Assembly (NCBI RefSeq): GCF_900188455.1
Contig: NZ_FZOL01000013.1
Coordinates: 117,951-181,950 of the forward strand
Reading direction: 5' to 3'
DNA length: 64,000 nt
Source: Pseudomonas japonica
GTDB lineage: Bacteria; Pseudomonadota; Gammaproteobacteria; Pseudomonadales; Pseudomonadaceae
The notes below the pieces were generated by a model. That model did no database searches, was not told where the DNA came from, and was given only the letters and a program-made list of their open reading frames with translations. A program made the translations under genes and the position numbers. Positions 60,506 to 64,000 of the stretch are shown here, piece after piece (within the stretch, counting starts at the first letter, position 1; every line of letters starts with the position of its first letter).

Positions 60506-62278
60506 TTAGTAAGTCCGGACTTTTGGTTCGAACGCCGGTACGGTCTTCGGCGCGAAGTTGACTGCACGTTTGGCAACCCGCTTCTCACCTGGGAAGTACA
60601 GGGTGTGGCACAGCCAGTTTTCGTCGTCACGGTCTTCGTAGTCTTCACGGGCGTGAGCGCCGCGGGACTCTTTACGGTGTTCGGCCGCGATGGCGGTTGC
60701 TTCAGCGACTTCCAGCAGGTTCTGCAGCTCCAGCGCTTCGATACGCGCGGTGTTGAAGGCCTGGGACTTGTCGTTGATCTTGACGTTGGCGATGCGCTCG
60801 CGCAGATCAGCCAGTTGCGCGATACCTTTCTGCATGTATTCGCCGGTACGGAACACACCGAAGTAGTTCTGCATGCAGCTCTGCAGCTCGCGCTTCAGGG
60901 TGGCGACGTCTTCGCCAGTGGTGCGCTCGTTGAGCTTGTTCAGGCGATTCAGCGCAACTTCGACGTCGGTGTCGCTGGCGTCGCGGTATTCGATACCGTC
61001 GGTCAGCGCTTTTTCCAGGTGCAGGCCGGCGGCGCGACCGAAGACCACCAGGTCGAGCAGCGAGTTGCCGCCCAGGCGGTTGGCACCGTGAACCGATACG
61101 CAAGCGACTTCACCGACAGCGAACAGACCTGGAATGATCTGGTCCTGGCCGTTGGCGTCCTGGGTCATGGCCTGGCCATGAATGTTGGTGGCAACGCCGC
61201 CCATCATGTAGTGGCAGGTAGGAACCACTGGAACCGGAGCAACGACCGGGTCGACGTGGGCGAAGGTCTTCGACAGTTCGCAGATGCCTGGCAGACGGCT
61301 GTGCAGAACTTCCTCGCCGAGGTGGTCGAGCTTCAGCATCACGTGGTCGCCATTCGGGCCACAGCCGTTGCCGGCGATGATTTCCTTCACCATCGAACGG
61401 GCCACGACGTCACGACCGGCGAGGTCCTTCGCGTTAGGAGCATAACGCTCCATGAAACGCTCGCCATGCTTGTTGATCAGGTAGCCACCTTCACCGCGGC
61501 AACCTTCGGTGACCAGTACACCTGCGCCGGCGATGCCGGTTGGGTGGAACTGCCACATTTCGATGTCCTGCACCGGAACGCCAGCACGCAGGGCCATGCC
61601 AACGCCGTCACCGGTGTTGATCAGGGCGTTGGTGGTCGACGAGTAGATACGACCGGCACCGCCGGTAGCCAGTACAGTTGCCTTCGAACGGATGTACTGG
61701 GTTTCGCCGGTTTCGATGCAGATCGCGATCACGCCGACGAACGCGCCATCCTGGTTCTTCACCAGGTCGACCGCGTAGTACTCGTTGAGGAAGGTGGTGC
61801 CTGCTTTCAGGTTGCCCTGGTACAGGGTGTGCAGCAGCGCGTGACCGGTACGGTCGGAAGCGGCGCAGGTACGGGCGGCCTGGCCACCTTTACCGAAGTC
61901 CTTGGACTGACCGCCGAACGGACGCTGGTAGATACGACCGGTTTCGGTACGGGAGAACGGCAGGCCCATGTGGTCCAGCTCGAAGACCGCGGCCGGGCCC
62001 TCCTGACACATGTATTCGATAGCGTCCTGGTCACCGATGTAGTCGGAACCCTTGACGGTATCGTACATGTGCCAGCGCCAGTCGTCGTTCGGGTCGGCCG
62101 AAGCGATGGCGCAGGTGATGCCACCCTGGGCCGACACGGTGTGCGAGCGGGTCGGGAAGACCTTGGTGATCACGGCTGTCTTGTGACCACCCTGAGCCAG
62201 CTGCAGCGCAGCGCGCATGCCGGCACCGCCGCCACCAACAATGATGGCGTCGAAAGAAATCGTTGGAATGATAGCCAT
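60506..62278 (-). CDS. sdhA: Succinate dehydrogenase flavoprotein subunit
   Basis: The 590-aa subunit oxidises succinate. The FAD site is DAIIVGGGGAGMRAALQLAQ. The covalent flavin His is in TRSHTVSAQGGITCAI. The substrate-site loop is HPTGIAGAGVLVTEGCRGEG. The Arg/His pair is near the end of the capping domain (GANRLGGNSLLDLVVFGRAA). It lies 3 bases after sdhD and 11 bases before sdhB. Confidence 0.98.
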   Translation of the reverse strand: MAIIPTISFDAIIVGGGGAGMRAALQLAQGGHKTAVITKVFPTRSHTVSAQGGITCAIASADPNDDWRWHMYDTVKGSDYIGDQDAIEYMCQEGPAAVFELDHMGLPFSRTETGRIYQRPFGGQSKDFGKGGQAARTCAASDRTGHALLHTLYQGNLKAGTTFLNEYYAVDLVKNQDGAFVGVIAICIETGETQYIRSKATVLATGGAGRIYSSTTNALINTGDGVGMALRAGVPVQDIEMWQFHPTGIAGAGVLVTEGCRGEGGYLINKHGERFMERYAPNAKDLAGRDVVARSMVKEIIAGNGCGPNGDHVMLKLDHLGEEVLHSRLPGICELSKTFAHVDPVVAPVPVVPTCHYMMGGVATNIHGQAMTQDANGQDQIIPGLFAVGEVACVSVHGANRLGGNSLLDLVVFGRAAGLHLEKALTDGIEYRDASDTDVEVALNRLNKLNERTTGEDVATLKRELQSCMQNYFGVFRTGEYMQKGIAQLADLRERIANVKINDKSQAFNTARIEALELQNLLEVAEATAIAAEHRKESRGAHAREDYEDRDDENWLCHTLYFPGEKRVAKRAVNFAPKTVPAFEPKVRTY

Positions 62279-62281
62279 GAA

Positions 62282-62650
62282 TCAGATACCCCAGAGAATC
62301 TGCACACCCCAGACGAAGTACGCGAACATCGCGACACCACATACCGCCTGGAACAGGAAACGAATCGCAGTCGCCGATTTACCGAACGCCATAGGGGTCA
62401 GGTAGTCGGTCGCAATGGTCCACATGCCGACCCAGGCGTGAGCGCCCAGGGCAACCAGTGCCAGCAGACTGAAGATACGCATCGCGTTATTGGAGAACAG
62501 AGCGTGCCACTGGGCATATTCGATGCCAGGGTGCGCCACCAGGTAGCCGATCAGGAAGATGAAGTAAGCCGCGAGAACGACCGCAGAAACGCGCTGCGCC
62601 ATCCAGTCATAGAGGCCCGAACGCGACAGGTTCGTGACATTCGTTACCAT
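62282..62650 (-). CDS. sdhD: Succinate dehydrogenase membrane anchor, small subunit
   Basis: The 122-aa anchor has three membrane helices (VSAVVLAAYFIFLIGYLVAH, IFSLLALVALGAHAWVGMWT, AIRFLFQAVCGVAMFAYFVW). RVSA and HAWVGMW...DYL are typical of the quinone and haem pocket. ATG at 62650 (MVTNVTN) is taken over an upstream TTG. Its start overlaps the end of sdhC by 7 bases. Confidence 0.96.
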   Translation of the reverse strand: MVTNVTNLSRSGLYDWMAQRVSAVVLAAYFIFLIGYLVAHPGIEYAQWHALFSNNAMRIFSLLALVALGAHAWVGMWTIATDYLTPMAFGKSATAIRFLFQAVCGVAMFAYFVWGVQILWGI

Positions 62651-63030
62651 ATCCAAACTCCCGCCAGAACGATCACCACCACGGAGATGACGATGACAAT
62701 TTTCGAGCCCAGTTTGCCGCCTTCCAGCGTCTCACCGATGCCCATGTCCATGATCAGATGGCGCACACCGGCCACCAGGTGATACAGCAAGGCGGACAGC
62801 AGGCCCCAGAACACGAACTTGGCCAGCGGACTGGTCAGGCACGCCTTCACCTCCCCAAAGCCTTCCTCGGAACCCAGGGATTTGCCCAATGCGTAAAGCA
62901 TGATGGCCAGGCCCAGGAACAGAATGACGCCGGAGATACGGTGGAGAATGGACGTGTAAGCGGTGATCGGGAGTTTGATGGTCCTTAGGTCTAGGTTTAC
63001 AGGTCGTTGGCTTTTCACGGCTTTTTTCAC
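62644..63030 (-). CDS. sdhC: Succinate dehydrogenase cytochrome b556 subunit
   Basis: The 128-aa anchor starts at a GTG. The family signature RPVNLDLRTIKLPITAYTSI is followed by LHRISGVILFLGLAIMLYAL. The haem His is in YHLVAGVRHLIMDMG. There are three membrane helices. First gene of sdhCDAB-sucAB-lpd-sucCD. Confidence 0.97.
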   Translation of the reverse strand: MKKAVKSQRPVNLDLRTIKLPITAYTSILHRISGVILFLGLAIMLYALGKSLGSEEGFGEVKACLTSPLAKFVFWGLLSALLYHLVAGVRHLIMDMGIGETLEGGKLGSKIVIVISVVVIVLAGVWIW

Positions 63031-63152
63031 ACTGAAGAGCCCCTAGCAAGCAGGGCAAAGTTGTTGGTAAGTGTACTGGTCAGGTACCCACCACCCAGGG
63101 AGCGGCGACCCCCAGTGAGACGGGCGCGGATGCCCCTGGCGGTCGGGTGCCG

Positions 63153-63181
63153 AGTATAGACAGTTAGGCTACTAATGACAA
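63153..63181 (-). promoter_or_regulatory. Sigma-70 promoter of the sdh-suc operon
   Basis: On the minus strand TTGTCA (63181-63176), a 17-base spacer and TATACT (63158-63153) form a near-consensus promoter, giving a leader of about 115 bases to sdhC. It is one of two diverging promoters in the 351-bp gap 63031-63381; the other serves gltA. Confidence 0.82.
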
Positions 63182-63260
63182 CGTGAAGGGCTAGCCCAAA
63201 TAGCGCATTGCCTTTACCGAACAAAAGGCGTAAATGGGCGGCATTTTCGAGGAAAAACAG

Positions 63261-63293
63261 TGCCTAAAGCCCGTTACAACCGTGCTTTAGGCA
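63261..63293. promoter_or_regulatory. Perfect inverted repeat abutting the gltA promoter
   Basis: TGCCTAAAGC (63261-63270) and its exact complement GCTTTAGGCA (63284-63293) flank a 13-base spacer and end 2 bases before the gltA -35 box. This position suits an activator or repressor site. The protein that binds is not known. Confidence 0.55.
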
Positions 63294-63295
63294 AA

Positions 63296-63323
63296 TTGAC
63301 TTTCGAATTTATCTCACTATAGT
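63296..63323 (+). promoter_or_regulatory. Sigma-70 promoter of gltA
   Basis: TTGACT, 16-base spacer, TATAGT, with a leader of about 52 bases before the gltA ATG, which has TAGGAGG as ribosome site. Confidence 0.82.
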
Positions 63324-63381
63324 GGTGCGGGCCCTGCGTGGGGGGTCTGTCAGATGATTTCAAGCATTAATAGGAGGCCAC

Positions 63382-64000
63382 ATGGCTGACAAAAAAGCGC
63401 AGTTGATCATCGAGGGCGCTGCCCCCGTCGAGCTGCCCATTTTAACCGGCACCGTTGGTCCAGATGTTATCGACGTTAGAGGGTTGGGGGCCACGGGTCA
63501 CTTCACTTTCGACCCTGGTTTCATGGCGACCGCATCCTGCGAGTCGAAGATCACCTACATCGACGGCGACAAGGGCATCCTGCTGCATCGCGGTTACCCG
63601 ATCGAGCAGCTCGCCGAACAATCCGACTACCTCGAAACCTGCTACCTGCTGCTCAACGGCGAACTGCCGAACGCCGAGCAGAAGGCCCAGTTCGTCAGCA
63701 CCGTGAAAAACCACACCATGGTGCATGAGCAGTTGAAGTCCTTCTTCAACGGCTTCCGCCGCGACGCCCACCCGATGGCCGTCATGTGCGGCGTGGTTGG
63801 CGCCCTGTCGGCGTTCTATCACGACTCGCTGGACATCAATAACCCGCAGCACCGGGAAATCTCCGCCGTGCGCCTGGTCGCCAAGATGCCGACCCTGGCC
63901 GCGATGGTCTACAAGTACTCCATGGGCCAACCCATGATGTACCCGCGCAACGACCTGTCGTACGCGGAAAACTTCCTGCACATGATGTTCAACACCCCGT
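63382..64000 (+). CDS. gltA: Citrate synthase (5' part, cut by the window end)
   Basis: The first 206 codons of the gene are present: MADKKAQLIIEGAAPVELPI, then ESKITYIDGDKGILLHRGYP and DAHPMAVMCGVVGALSAFYH, as in type II (hexameric, NADH-sensitive) citrate synthases. The frame is open to the window end, so the catalytic His and Asp of the second half are not seen. It diverges from sdhC. Confidence 0.97.
   Translation, partial: MADKKAQLIIEGAAPVELPILTGTVGPDVIDVRGLGATGHFTFDPGFMATASCESKITYIDGDKGILLHRGYPIEQLAEQSDYLETCYLLLNGELPNAEQKAQFVSTVKNHTMVHEQLKSFFNGFRRDAHPMAVMCGVVGALSAFYHDSLDINNPQHREISAVRLVAKMPTLAAMVYKYSMGQPMMYPRNDLSYAENFLHMMFNTP

Noticed and set aside
1..64000. Search for CRISPR arrays, tRNA or rRNA genes, insertion sequences, prophage genes and integrase attachment sites.
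   Set aside because: No spaced short repeats, cloverleaf sequence, transposase, integrase or phage structural gene was recognised. The accessory locus has base composition and codon use close to its surroundings by eye.

Overview
The window is a 64 kb piece of a high-GC Pseudomonas chromosome, most like the P. fluorescens group. The evidence is the housekeeping order (gpsA, a PA1611-type hybrid kinase, fabAB, a chemoreceptor; htpG; brnQ; sucDC-lpd-sucBA-sdhBADC diverging from gltA), the codon use, and two REP-type palindromes of the Pseudomonas kind. Species cannot be fixed from the sequence alone.

Positions 1-27.2 kb are an accessory locus. On the minus strand, a tightly packed operon (18421 down to 2408) encodes three tandem paralogues of about 780 aa, a fourth larger relative, an RHS-repeat protein that lacks the RHS core and toxin tip, and an Ig-like repeat protein. 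The paralogues start with a block that resembles the P47/OrfX (TULIP) family and end in Ig-like modules. A second, divergent arm (18.8-27.2 kb) holds a small three-repeat lipoprotein, an out-of-frame deletion remnant of a further paralogue, a second Ig-like repeat protein, a small Sec-exported protein, and a full-length RHS protein with a membrane/Pro-Ala-rich tip. None of the large proteins has a signal peptide. No immunity gene, VgrG, PAAR or secretion system is visible. A 16-bp operator, CTGNCAGTTCTGNCAG, sits at the same place relative to a -10-like sequence in front of five genes of the locus. A sixth copy at the extreme left edge points to another member outside the window. This is the best candidate here for an undescribed, co-regulated system. 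A pertactin-like autotransporter gene lies at the left end.

Positions 27.2-32.5 kb are a chaperone-usher fimbrial operon (pilin, chaperone, usher, tip adhesin). Its upstream region carries several TCCTACA-type half-sites.

Positions 32.5-51.3 kb are conserved core and semi-core genes: sixA/DUF4389/gpsA; a translationally coupled TonB receptor, periplasmic binding protein and hybrid sensor kinase; fabAB; a chemoreceptor; a DUF3859 protein; a pirin; a dienelactone hydrolase; htpG with a sigma-32 promoter; two coupled hotdog thioesterases; a small Ala-rich lipoprotein; a DUF599 membrane protein; and brnQ.

Positions 51.7-64 kb are the TCA-cycle block. sdhCDAB-sucAB-lpd-sucCD reads leftwards from a good sigma-70 promoter. 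gltA reads rightwards and is cut by the window end. The leaders of sucA and sucC are structured, at the places where conserved Pseudomonas RNA motifs have been described. No tRNA, rRNA, CRISPR array, insertion sequence or prophage was seen.
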